NCBI RefSeq assembly: GCF_014023275.1
Contig: NZ_CP054698.1
Location: 992,001 to 1,056,000 of the forward strand
DNA: 64,000 nucleotides
Direction of reading: 5' to 3'
Origin: Nostoc edaphicum CCNP1411
Lineage (GTDB): Bacteria; Cyanobacteriota; Cyanobacteriia; Cyanobacteriales; Nostocaceae
Shown here: positions 57,588-64,000 of the stretch, in pieces
Numbering within the stretch: the stretch's first letter is position 1
Layout of the letters: each line of letters begins with the position of its first letter
Notes under the pieces: generated by a model
What the model was told of the DNA's origin: nothing
The model's input: only the letters and a program-made list of their open reading frames with translations
The model's database searches: none
Program-made: the position numbers and the translations under genes

Positions 57588-57806
57588 TTCAGTTATCAGG
57601 ACAAAAAGGCTTCCTGTTCATATTATTACCAGCTTAACCTTGGTGAACAGTAGTATCAATCTATTCTTCAGAGATTCAGTAATCTTTTTACATAAATTTG
57701 ATTAACTAAGACTATAAATAAAGTATTAAAGACAAATTGTTTAATACTTCATGAAATAGTTCAGTGAAATTACTTAATTTTACCTATAAAAGACCATGCA
57801 TAAAGA

Positions 57807-57847
57807 TATGGGCGAGTTAATCTATGATTAGATACAACTCGCCCATA
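57807..57847 (-). terminator. Strong hairpin after tRNA-Leu
   Basis: TATGGGCGAGTT (57807-57818) pairs perfectly with AACTCGCCCATA (57836-57847), with ATCTA / TAGAT continuing the stem. It lies 38 bp beyond the 3' end of the minus-strand tRNA gene. The plus-strand tail (ATTTTTAT) is T-rich as well, so it may be bidirectional. Confidence 0.65.
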
Positions 57848-57884
57848 ATTTTTATGGAAGTTTTTCCGTATTTTAAATTTTTAG

Positions 57885-58256
57885 TGGGGGTGGAGGGACT
57901 TGAACCCACACGACCTATTACGGTCAACGGATTTTCATCCTCCCGCAGTTTTCACTGCTACCTGATGGCAATAGCCAAATCAGGTTTTGAGAATTGGACT
58001 CTCCCTTTACCCTCGGCTTTACGTTAGGGTAGCTCCCGTCGGGTCTCTGCACCTTCCGAACAGTTATGAGTTAAGAGTTAGGAGTTTTAAATTTACTCAA
58101 CACTCATGACTCAGGACTTTCTTCGGCTTGGCTCAGGATTGCCATGTCTGTCACCAGATTTAGGTTTCCCTGAGTTTGAGAGCTTCCACTTGAGGGATTT
58201 CTCCTTCAAGGCTCAGTTATCTAAGTCCGTAGCGTCTACCATTCCGCCACACCCCC
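57885..58256 (-). tRNA. trnL-UAA: tRNA-Leu(UAA), interrupted by a group I intron
   Basis: Exon 1 (58223-58256) begins GGGGGTGTGGCGGAATGG and ends in GGACTT after anticodon base U34. Exon 2 (57885-57935) begins AAAATCCG and contains the T-loop GTTCAAGTC and the acceptor end CACCCCC plus discriminator A. The acceptor pairs GGGGGTG/CACCCCC. CCA is not encoded beyond the A. This intron position is the classical ancient trnL intron shared with plastids. Confidence 0.95.
57936..58222 (-). ncRNA. Group I intron in tRNA-Leu(UAA), 287 nt
   Basis: Lies between U34 and A35 of the anticodon, with the usual U at the 5' splice site and terminal G at 57936. Conserved core pieces are visible: GACAGACATGGCAATCCTGAG, GTGCAGAGACCCGACGGGAG and AAAGGGAGAGTCC. 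The variable P6b part (about 58061-58115) consists of degenerate TGAGT / ACTCA heptanucleotide repeats forming a long hairpin. This repeat type is used for Nostoc strain typing. It is probably self-splicing. Confidence 0.93.
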
Positions 58257-58626
58257 GCAGGTGTTTGGTAATTAACTAGATATAAACCTAGTTATTTTTT
58301 GGAGGCAGCAAATACCGCCTTATCTATTCCACCATCAATTGTGTCTTTTGTCCAACTAGATTGAAAATATTTTTTCTAGATTGTGCGATCGCTTCCCAAA
58401 TCGGAAGTTTTATTCGTAATCAACCTAGATGAGTTTCTCATCTTGTATGACTAAAGCATTTGTTTGCTAGTAGATTTACGATAATAGCATAAAATTAGCT
58501 TTTATCAATCAATCTGGATAAAAAAAGGAATTTTGACGTAGTGATATTAAAAGCATCATGACTATACTTCCCTCAGTTAGGCTGTTCAGCCTATGATGGA
58601 AAACAGATGCTTAAGACTTGAAAGTT
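58257..58626. other. Intergenic region upstream of ndhL and tRNA-Leu
   Basis: Holds divergent promoters for trnL (minus) and ndhL (plus). A small hairpin occurs near 58295-58330. No gene is supported. Confidence 0.35.
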
Positions 58627-58839
58627 ATGATTGTCGCCCTGCTGTATCTGATTTTGGCTGGAGCTTACCTTTTGGTAATCCCTATTGCTGTCTTGCTGTA
58701 CCTGAAGCAGCGTTGGTATGTAGCTAGCTCCATCGAGCGTGTATTCATGTACTTTTTGGTGTTTTTCTTCTTTCCGGGTCTGTTGGTTCTATCGCCGTTT
58801 GTAAATTTCCGACCTCAACGGCGACAAGTTCAAGTTTAA
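58627..58839 (+). CDS. ndhL: NDH-1 subunit NdhL
   Basis: 70 aa from ATG 58627 ([19 protein letters not shown]); a TTG at 58618 is less likely. Two transmembrane helices flank [18 protein letters not shown], the family signature. NdhL is a small thylakoid subunit of the photosynthetic NAD(P)H dehydrogenase complex that takes part in cyclic electron flow and CO2 uptake. The order ndhL-DUF3007-trpA is familiar in cyanobacteria. Confidence 0.93.
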   Translation: MIVALLYLILAGAYLLVIPIAVLLYLKQRWYVASSIERVFMYFLVFFFFPGLLVLSPFVNFRPQRRQVQV

Positions 58840-58864
58840 CGAGAATTGGTAGGTCATAACTCTC

Positions 58865-59176
58865 ATGCGACGGATCGACGCTATTGGAATTGGCTTAGGT
58901 GTTTTTATTGCCGGCGGATTGGCTTATGTAGGATTGCAGCTAGTCGGCTTGGATAATCAGAAAGCTGGTATATGGAGCCAAGTCTTACTAGTCAGTGGGT
59001 TAATTGGCTGGTTAGCGACTTATTTTTTCCGGGCGGTGGGACAAAAAATGACCTACCACCAACAGCGGGAACAGTATGAGCAAGACTTTCTGCAAAAGCG
59101 GCTAGACGAGCTTACTCCTGAAGAACTCGCACGAATTCAAGCTGAAATAGAACAAGAAGAGCAATCTCAGGTGTAA
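58865..59176 (+). CDS. DUF3007 membrane protein
   Basis: 103 aa. Two transmembrane helices (IGIGLGVFIAGGLAYVGLQL and IWSQVLLVSGLIGWLATYFF) are followed by an acidic coiled-coil tail (KRLDELTPEELARIQAEIEQ). This is the DUF3007 pattern. It lies 25 bp after ndhL and is probably co-transcribed. An association with NDH-1 is suggested by context. Confidence 0.88.
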   Translation: MRRIDAIGIGLGVFIAGGLAYVGLQLVGLDNQKAGIWSQVLLVSGLIGWLATYFFRAVGQKMTYHQQREQYEQDFLQKRLDELTPEELARIQAEIEQEEQSQV

Positions 59177-59184
59177 AGTTATCA

Positions 59185-59282
59185 TTGGTCAGTTGTTATT
59201 TGTCCTTTGTCATTAGTCATTTGTCCTTTACTAATGACCAATGACTAATGACCACTGACCAATGACCACTGAGTATTGACAC
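59185..59282. repeat. Short tandem repeats before trpA
   Basis: Degenerate heptanucleotide repeats based on CATTAGT / ACTAATG and ACCACTG, ACCAATG: about ten units in 98 bp. The first and second halves are complementary, so the RNA could fold into a long hairpin. It is typical of Nostoc intergenic repeats. Confidence 0.7.
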
Positions 59283-59291
59283 TTGACTAAA

Positions 59292-60119
59292 ATGACTGCA
59301 ATTTCTGATTGCTTTGAAATCCTTGGGCGGAATCATGAGTGTGCTCTGATTCCGTTTATTACTGCTGGCGATCCAGATTTAGAAACAACAGCAAAAGCTT
59401 TGCAGGTTCTAGATCAAAGTGGAGCCGATATTATTGAACTGGGCATACCTTATTCCGATCCTCTAGCTGATGGGCCAGTAATTCAAGCTGCTGCTACCCG
59501 CGCTCTACAAAGGGGAACAAAATTGGAGCAGGTACTGGAAATGTTGCAAGGGATTACTCCCAAATTGCGATCGCCTATTGTCCTGTTAATCTATTACAAC
59601 TCAATTTTGCATCGGGGAATTGAAAAATTTCTTCAGCAAATTTCCGCTGCTGGGGTCGCCGGATTGGTAATACCTGACTTACCCTTAGAGGAAGCAGCAG
59701 GCTTGCTGCAAGCAGCTAGTGAGATGGGAATTGATGTCATCTTGTTGGTAGCTCCCACCAGTTCTGCTGAACGGATAGAAGCGATCGCTCGTTCTTCCCA
59801 AGGGTTTATTTATTTAGTCAGCGTTACAGGGGTTACAGGAGTGCGATCGCAACTGGAAAACCGCGTGTCAGATTTACTTCAACAAATTCGTAGTGTTACT
59901 GATAAACCCATCGCTGTCGGCTTTGGCATCTCCGAAGCTGCACAAGCCCATCAGGTAATGGAATGGGGCGCAGATGGAGCAATCGTCGGTAGTGCTTTTG
60001 TGAAACGGTTATCAGAAGGGACACCAGAGCAAGGACTAAATGTGATCGCCCAGTTTTGCCAAAGTCTCAAGGCAGCCATCAAGACCACCAACACCAGCAT
60101 AAATACTCCTCTTGATTAG
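59292..60119 (+). CDS. trpA: Tryptophan synthase alpha chain
   Basis: 275 aa from ATG 59292 ([12 protein letters not shown]). Catalytic Glu in [20 protein letters not shown] and Asp in [25 protein letters not shown] and [10 protein letters not shown] bind phosphate. It converts indole-3-glycerol phosphate to indole and glyceraldehyde 3-phosphate. The rest of the trp pathway is elsewhere, as usual in cyanobacteria. Confidence 0.96.
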   Translation: MTAISDCFEILGRNHECALIPFITAGDPDLETTAKALQVLDQSGADIIELGIPYSDPLADGPVIQAAATRALQRGTKLEQVLEMLQGITPKLRSPIVLLIYYNSILHRGIEKFLQQISAAGVAGLVIPDLPLEEAAGLLQAASEMGIDVILLVAPTSSAERIEAIARSSQGFIYLVSVTGVTGVRSQLENRVSDLLQQIRSVTDKPIAVGFGISEAAQAHQVMEWGADGAIVGSAFVKRLSEGTPEQGLNVIAQFCQSLKAAIKTTNTSINTPLD

Positions 60120-60293
60120 ACGGAGAAAGTAGATTAAAAAAGTATAACAGTGTAGTTTTTCTATCGTTGCTTGGTAGACAATTTGACCATTATGGTCTTG
60201 AATATTAACATCAGATATCATGATGTAAAAAAACTAGCTGATATAGTCGCTTATAGTTTGAGTATTATGTGAAATCAAGTAGGCATAATTTAT

Positions 60294-60322
60294 GAGTGTG
60301 AGTGTGAGTGTGAGAGTGAGTC
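60294..60322. repeat. GTGTGA tandem repeat
   Basis: GAGTGTGAGTGTGAGTGTGA followed by GAGTGAG: a 6-bp direct repeat of about five units upstream of the gene at 60368. Such repeats can change in length and shift promoter spacing. Confidence 0.7.
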
Positions 60323-60367
60323 AGTCACAAATGATTATAGTTACGTCGCAATCGAGGAGCAAAGGCG

Positions 60368-61036
60368 ATGAGTGAGAGTATGGCGTTTATCGGCGGGGTC
60401 GCCGTAGCTGGGCTGGCGGCTCTCGTATTGCTCAAAGGAACAAATACCCCCCTACAACCTAACTTTGCTGTTGCTCCGCAAATGCCAGGGACTGTAGTAG
60501 CACCGGGAATGCAGCCACAAATGTATTCTCCTTATAACCCTTATGCGCCGCCACCAGTGTATCCCGGTCAGCCTCAACCACCGACTGCTGCCAATACTGA
60601 CCAGCGCTTAGAGATGGAGAAACTGAACGCGCAAATGCAGCTGGAGCGTTTAAAAAACGACAATGAACAGCTAAAGTTGCAAAATCAACAACTTCAAGGG
60701 CAAGTCCAAAATTTTAATACTCAGCAGCAGTGGCAATTAGCCCAGCAAAATAACCAACAAAAAACAGCAGCAATCCAGCCGCAAAGTTCTTGGTGGTCTT
60801 CACCCATGCTTTGGGCAGTGGGAGGCGCAACTCTCACTATTGGTGGTGGTGTTGTCGTCGCTGGGGTATTGGCTTTGTTCTCACCACGGCAGCGTCCAGC
60901 CCGTACTGTACAAGTTATTCACCCCTACCAAGGAAATACACCACCTTTGGTTCCAGTCCGTCGCGCTGAGTTTCTACCTGCTTCGCGGATGGAAGCAAGA
61001 AGAGTTGAAGCCCCAGAATACGACGAAATGCACTAA
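60368..61036 (+). CDS. Two-pass membrane protein with Pro-rich and coiled-coil middle
   Basis: 222 aa. It has a transmembrane segment near the N-terminus (MAFIGGVAVAGLAALVLLKG), a Pro/Met/Tyr-rich stretch (YSPYNPYAPPPVYPGQPQP, about 57-77), a Gln/Asn-rich coiled coil (about 85-135) and a second transmembrane helix (LTIGGGVVVAGVLALF, about 155-180). Family unknown to me. The strong terminator after it suggests it is transcribed on its own. Confidence 0.65.
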   Translation: MSESMAFIGGVAVAGLAALVLLKGTNTPLQPNFAVAPQMPGTVVAPGMQPQMYSPYNPYAPPPVYPGQPQPPTAANTDQRLEMEKLNAQMQLERLKNDNEQLKLQNQQLQGQVQNFNTQQQWQLAQQNNQQKTAAIQPQSSWWSSPMLWAVGGATLTIGGGVVVAGVLALFSPRQRPARTVQVIHPYQGNTPPLVPVRRAEFLPASRMEARRVEAPEYDEMH

Positions 61037-61062
61037 TCAGGAAAATTAAACCACAGATCAAT

Positions 61063-61099
61063 ACGAATGCACACAGATAAATTATCTGTGTGCATTCGT
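61063..61099 (+). terminator. Strong perfect hairpin terminator
   Basis: The arm ACGAATGCACACAGATAA (61063-61080) pairs with its perfect 18-bp complement (61082-61099) around one A. It follows the stop of the 222-aa protein by 27 bp. The tail (TGTTTAAAATC) is only moderately T-rich. Confidence 0.75.
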
Positions 61100-61303
61100 T
61101 GTTTAAAATCATCAACAAAGCTTTTTGCAAGGTTTATATCTAGCCGTTTTCAAGTGTTAACGTGGTATATCATCATATTGGAACGACTCACCTAGGTGCC
61201 GTGTCTGTGCCGCATGTTGGGGCTTTGGATCTTTTGTGTTGAGTGCGATTATTGCTTTTTTTACTCAGCATAAAAGGTAAGTAATTAACCGGATTTTATA
61301 TTA

Positions 61304-61485
61304 GAGGTTGTTTGAAAATTATTAAGCGAATATAATTCGTTACTACACAAACGAATGCGAACAGCATCTCGCAGAGATGTCCACTTGCGTGGACTAACGA
61401 GAAATGAAGGTTTTTAACCCGCGCAGGCGGGTTTTGTCTGTGTAGCCGCCCAGTGAGTAATAAAGTAGACTTTTCAAACAACCTC
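61304..61485. mobile_element. MITE with IS5-like ends (182 bp)
   Basis: GAGGTTGTTTGAAAA at the left is repeated inverted at the right (TTTTCAAACAACCTC), with TTA on both outer sides as a 3-bp duplication. The termini resemble those of IS5-family (IS1031-type) elements that duplicate TNA. It has no coding capacity; internal hairpins (AACCCGC / GCGGGTT) are present. Confidence 0.75.
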
Positions 61486-62081
61486 TTAGAGTTTGGACTA
61501 TCTTTACAGATGAGTTCTTTTTATTGAAGCCGATTATTTAGATTAGCAAATGTAGCCTATGTGTTTTTTAAAGTATCCGTTAGTTATATTTTTATTAATA
61601 ATTTTAAACCACTTTTTTATAAGGATCGCAAGGCTTCTATTTTCTCACTGAATTGGAAAATTTAGCCCTGGTCATTCTCGATAAAAACTCAGATTTATTC
61701 AGAATTGACCAAATATATAAAGGTTTGGGTTGATCGATAGTCATCACTCTCATAAATGTTAAGAAATATCCCGTTATCTAGCAAAAATACGCAGGCAATT
61801 GTTAATTCTTAATGAAATCTTTATGATCTTTATCTGTTACAAATAACAAATGATTATTTACAATAAACAATAAAGCATCATAAGAATTTTTGATAAATAT
61901 TTTCATGCTTTTTATGGCTAGAAACAACAGGTAATCTCGCACCTAAAAGTTGTAAAACATAACGTTATTAAGCCACTCAAGTTTTCAGATGGCAGCGGGA
62001 AGTGAAAAATCAATTATCCCTGATTGTGGGCTGAAGTAAAATATTCAAAACCGAAATCAGGTAGTACAAGGTTTACGTATA
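61486..62081. other. Intergenic region upstream of the FHA gene
   Basis: About 600 bp, very AT-rich, with no recognisable gene, hairpin or repeat. It may include a long promoter region for the FHA protein. Confidence 0.35.
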
Positions 62082-62816
62082 ATGGCTGACTTTGCACAAA
62101 CGGAAATAGAACGGCGATTAACTTTATATCAGGTATTCCTCAAGTTGTATGAACACCACAGCAGCCTTCTAGATGAAATTCTTCAGCTAGAAAACCTATC
62201 TCAACCGTCCTTGACGAGAGCAAAGGCATGTTACGTACATGGTGTAGTGGATACTGCTGCTGTTTATTTGATGACGAACTTGTGCGACAATCAGACTCAA
62301 AGTTTACGACAGCCACAGCGAATCTGGACGATAGGTCGGAATCGCACCAGCGGTATTTACATTGCTGATAGTTATATGTCTCGTCGCCACGCTGCTATTC
62401 AACATATTGACGAGCAAGGCTTTTACTTAATAGATTTCAACAGTACCAATGGTTCCTTTGTGAATGGCAATCGCGCTGTTGGGCCGATCAAACTCAAAGA
62501 TGGCGATCGCATTCGTCTAGGCAATATGACTTTTGATTTTTTTGTGAATTATACCTGCCGCGTTTTGCCAACTGTCGCAATGGATTTATTGATGCAACTT
62601 GTGCATCGAAAGAACAACCATACATTAGAAATGCTTACTTATTCCCAGAATAGACAAAGACCTCTAAATGAAAAACCAGATTCTAATTTAGAGACTTTCA
62701 GAAATTCCGCACTATTTGAGAAGCATGGAAATTGGTATGAGAACTTCAGCTCAGAGCAGAAATCAGAAATTTTAGACCGCTTTTTCAGCAGACAAATACC
62801 GTCTAATCTCAGCTAA
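62082..62816 (+). CDS. FHA-domain protein
   Basis: 244 aa. A forkhead-associated domain lies at about residues 85-160 with the phosphothreonine-binding set: TIGRNRTSG, YMSRRHAAIQ and FNSTNGSFVNG. Helical regions flank it: LYQVFLKLYEHHSSLLDEIL before and a charged tail after. FHA proteins read Ser/Thr-kinase phosphorylation. A link to heterocyst control is suggested only by its position beside the NsiR1-like array. Confidence 0.9.
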   Translation: MADFAQTEIERRLTLYQVFLKLYEHHSSLLDEILQLENLSQPSLTRAKACYVHGVVDTAAVYLMTNLCDNQTQSLRQPQRIWTIGRNRTSGIYIADSYMSRRHAAIQHIDEQGFYLIDFNSTNGSFVNGNRAVGPIKLKDGDRIRLGNMTFDFFVNYTCRVLPTVAMDLLMQLVHRKNNHTLEMLTYSQNRQRPLNEKPDSNLETFRNSALFEKHGNWYENFSSEQKSEILDRFFSRQIPSNLS

Positions 62817-63238
62817 AAATTTGGTAGCTCATGTCTGACCTTTTACCACTAAACTTGGGTATTTGGAGGAAATATTTGCTTGAATTTTCCCCCTCCCCTT
62901 GGTGTAACCCCATTCATTCACCAGCAGAATCATGTATTTGGGTATTTATGGGGTTCTCTCCACTGCTCCCTTTCCTCTTCTTTGACAGGAGGATTGCTAG
63001 CAGACAAACACTTAAAGGTCAAAATATAGAAAAAAAATAAAGAATGTGATTAAATATCATAGCAATCATTTTGGAGTGGCATCTCTATCTCACAATAATA
63101 AAAAGAAAGCGATTCAGGGATTGAGTAAGACAGTTATGCTCTATCCTGACGACAGGAGGATACTCAAGGTCTACCAGCAGTATCGACAAGAATAGCGGTG
63201 CGCTCCAAACATGGGTAGAAAATGCTGGCGTTATTGCC
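62817..63238. other. Gap between the FHA gene and the RNA array
   Basis: About 420 bp. An open frame at 62831-63040 has an unnatural Pro/Trp/Phe-rich translation and no clear ribosome binding site; I do not support it. It is the region into which minus-strand transcripts from the RNA array would run on if not terminated. Confidence 0.35.
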
Positions 63239-63298
63239 AAAAAAACCCCCAGTCAGCGTTAGCCAACCAGGGGAGTTAGTTATCAGGGTGCATCTACC
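63239..63298 (-). ncRNA. nsiR1: NsiR1-like RNA, copy 1
   Basis: Predicted 60-nt RNA from GGTAGATGCACCC to a CCCC...GGGG hairpin with seven T. Upstream on the minus strand is TCCGGAG, with CCGGA 30 bases before the 5' end, and TTTAAT as a possible -10. The promoter sequence differs from the other copies except for the CCGGA and its spacing. Confidence 0.6.
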
Positions 63299-63368
63299 AA
63301 TTAAATGTTCTCAGGTTAAACACCATACTCCGGATAAATTTGTAGAAAGGTCAGTTATTTTTTAAAAT

Positions 63369-63426
63369 AAAAAACCCCAGTTGGTGTTAGCCTACTAGGG
63401 GAGTGATTTATCAGGGTGCATCTACC
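63369..63426 (-). ncRNA. nsiR1: NsiR1-like RNA, copy 2
   Basis: Predicted 58-nt RNA with the TAGTAGGCTAACACC loop type. The promoter element is CCGAA (one base off CCGGA) at the same spacing, so this copy may be weaker. Confidence 0.6.
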
Positions 63427-63503
63427 AATAATCTTTACTAGGGGCAGGCAGCATCTTTCGGGGAGAATGGTAAAAATCAAGGGTGATGGTAACGTCTACG
63501 CCG

Positions 63504-63549
63504 AAAAAACCCAGTGAGCGTTAGCCATCTAAGGGAGCGAGTTATCAGG
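63504..63549 (-). ncRNA. NsiR1-like hairpin, copy 3 (short, no own promoter)
   Basis: Has the hairpin with only CCC/GGG and a T6 tail but lacks the 5' GGTAGATGCACCC part. It directly follows the terminator of copy 4 (ATTTTAAAAAATAACTCAACC between them), so it would be reached only by read-through. Confidence 0.5.
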
Positions 63550-63568
63550 TTGAGTTATTTTTTAAAAT

Positions 63569-63627
63569 AAAAAAACCCCAGTTGGTGTTAACCTACTAGG
63601 GGAGTGAGTTATCAGGGTGCATCTACC
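63569..63627 (-). ncRNA. nsiR1: NsiR1-like RNA, copy 4
   Basis: Predicted 59-nt RNA. The upstream element CCCCGGAAGATG has CCGGA exactly 30 bases before the 5' end, and TAAATATT is a candidate -10. Confidence 0.6.
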
Positions 63628-63703
63628 AATAATATTTACTAGAGGCAGGCAGCATCTTCCGGGGAAAATGGTAAAAATCAAGGGTGATGGCGACGCCTAC
63701 GCC

Positions 63704-63751
63704 AAAAAAACCCCAGTGAGCGTTAGCCAGCCAGGGGAGCGAGTTATCAGG
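63704..63751 (-). ncRNA. NsiR1-like hairpin, copy 5 (short, no own promoter)
   Basis: Full CCCC/GGGG hairpin and T7 tail but no 5' part or promoter. It follows the terminator of copy 6 in the same way as copy 3 follows copy 4. Confidence 0.5.
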
Positions 63752-63770
63752 TTGAGTTATTTTTTAAAAT

Positions 63771-63829
63771 AAAAAAACCCCAGTTGGTGTTAGCCTACTA
63801 GGGGAGTGATTTATCAGGGTGCATCTACC
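63771..63829 (-). ncRNA. nsiR1: NsiR1-like RNA, copy 6
   Basis: Predicted 59-nt RNA with the same loop type as copies 2 and 4. Upstream CCCCGGAAGATA gives CCGGA 30 bases before the 5' end. Confidence 0.6.
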
Positions 63830-63910
63830 AATAATATTTACTAGGGGCAGCCAGTATCTTCCGGGGAAAATGGTAAAAATCAGGGTTGATAGCGACGCCT
63901 ACACAACTAG

Positions 63911-63969
63911 AAAAAACCCCCAGTGAGCGTTAGCCAACCAGGGGAGTTAGTTATCAGGGTGCATCTACC
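63911..63969 (-). ncRNA. nsiR1: NsiR1-like RNA, copy 7
   Basis: Predicted 59-nt RNA like copy 1 (loop CCAACCAGG type). The -10 region AAAGATTATT is visible, but a CCGGA-type element is not seen in the 31 bases left before the window end. Confidence 0.55.
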
Positions 63970-64000
63970 AATAATCTTTTCTAACGTAAATGGGTCGCTA

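Larger units (their letters stand above)
63239..63969 (-). repeat. Tandem array of NsiR1-like small RNA genes
   Basis: Seven copies of a core (A-run, then CCCCAGT, GTTAGCC, AGGGGAG, TTATCAGG on the plus strand) occur in 731 bp. The copies at 63369, 63569 and 63771 are spaced about 200 bp, with a second short copy between each. On the minus strand each ends in a C4/G4 hairpin plus T-run. The CCGGA-type element before the full copies fits the HetR-dependent DIF-type promoters described for NsiR1 in Nostoc, whose tandem array lies next to hetF. Identification rests on this design, not on alignment to a reference. Confidence 0.65.

Noticed and set aside
57824..58027. 67-codon plus-strand frame over the tRNA-Leu gene
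   Set aside because: It is the antisense of tRNA-Leu exon 2 and intron; the VEGLEPTRP translation is a classic tRNA-antisense artefact.
62831..63040. 69-codon open frame after the FHA gene
   Set aside because: Composition dominated by Pro, Trp, Phe and Ser, no clear ribosome binding site, and no similarity to known families.
63239..63969. The right-end repeats as a CRISPR array
   Set aside because: Repeat units are hairpins with T-runs, spacing is irregular, and the sequences between repeats are themselves repeated, so there are no unique spacers.

Overview
The window looks like chromosome of a heterocyst-forming cyanobacterium of the Nostoc/Anabaena group. The evidence is frequent GCGATCGC (HIP1) palindromes, cyanobacterial families (NdhL, Ycf35, DUF3038/DUF4335, a CAAD-containing valyl-tRNA synthetase), a tRNA-Leu(UAA) gene split by a group I intron with TGAGT-type repeats, dispersed hairpin and heptanucleotide repeats, and at the right end a tandem array that resembles the heterocyst-specific small RNA NsiR1. 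The species cannot be named from the sequence.

Region 1-5954 is an accessory island: a ribbon-helix-helix gene on the minus strand, then a plus-strand run of small unknown genes, a membrane-anchored FtsK/TraD-like ATPase, two DNA repeat clusters (four 22-bp iteron-like repeats; eight GTCTACA-type motifs) and a tyrosine recombinase. The ribbon-helix-helix gene carries a GGGAAAA slippery heptamer with a Shine-Dalgarno-like GGAGGA nine bases upstream, directly before its stop. A -1 frameshift there would add a coiled-coil tail.

Region 6000-18400 mixes core genes (rplU-rpmA with a structured leader) and mobile debris: an IS605-type TnpB element, a transposase relic, an inverted-repeat element, tandemly duplicated metallophosphoesterases, and a DUF262-DUF1524 (GmrSD-like) restriction gene cut in two by an 1184-bp IS4-family element with perfect 9-bp target duplications. 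Region 18800-41700 holds a 1803-residue Ser/Thr kinase-histidine kinase, valS, a 1579-residue RTX protein, APS kinase, an AarF/UbiB kinase, recN, and an ABC exporter with its MarR regulator.

Region 41900-47000 is a toxin-antitoxin cluster (UPF0175/DUF3368, a DUF4935 PIN protein, DUF4926, MazEF) followed by a second copy of the same IS4 element, which sits in the last codons of a methyltransferase gene. Region 47500-51900 has the DUF2997-Ycf35-ferredoxin operon and the DUF4335/DUF3038 pair. Region 52500-54000 is decayed: a truncated solute-binding protein gene, a third and older IS4 relic, and a Rieske-type oxygenase that lacks its Rieske cluster segment.

Region 54400-62816 is core-like: a lipoprotein, a UPF0104 membrane protein, trnL(UAA), ndhL-DUF3007-trpA and an FHA-domain protein. 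From 63239 to the window end lie seven hairpin copies in tandem. Five have the full predicted RNA on the minus strand, and those with readable upstream sequence have a CCGGA-type element exactly 30 bases before the predicted 5' end. In Nostoc, NsiR1 arrays lie next to hetF, so hetF is the expected neighbour just beyond position 64000.
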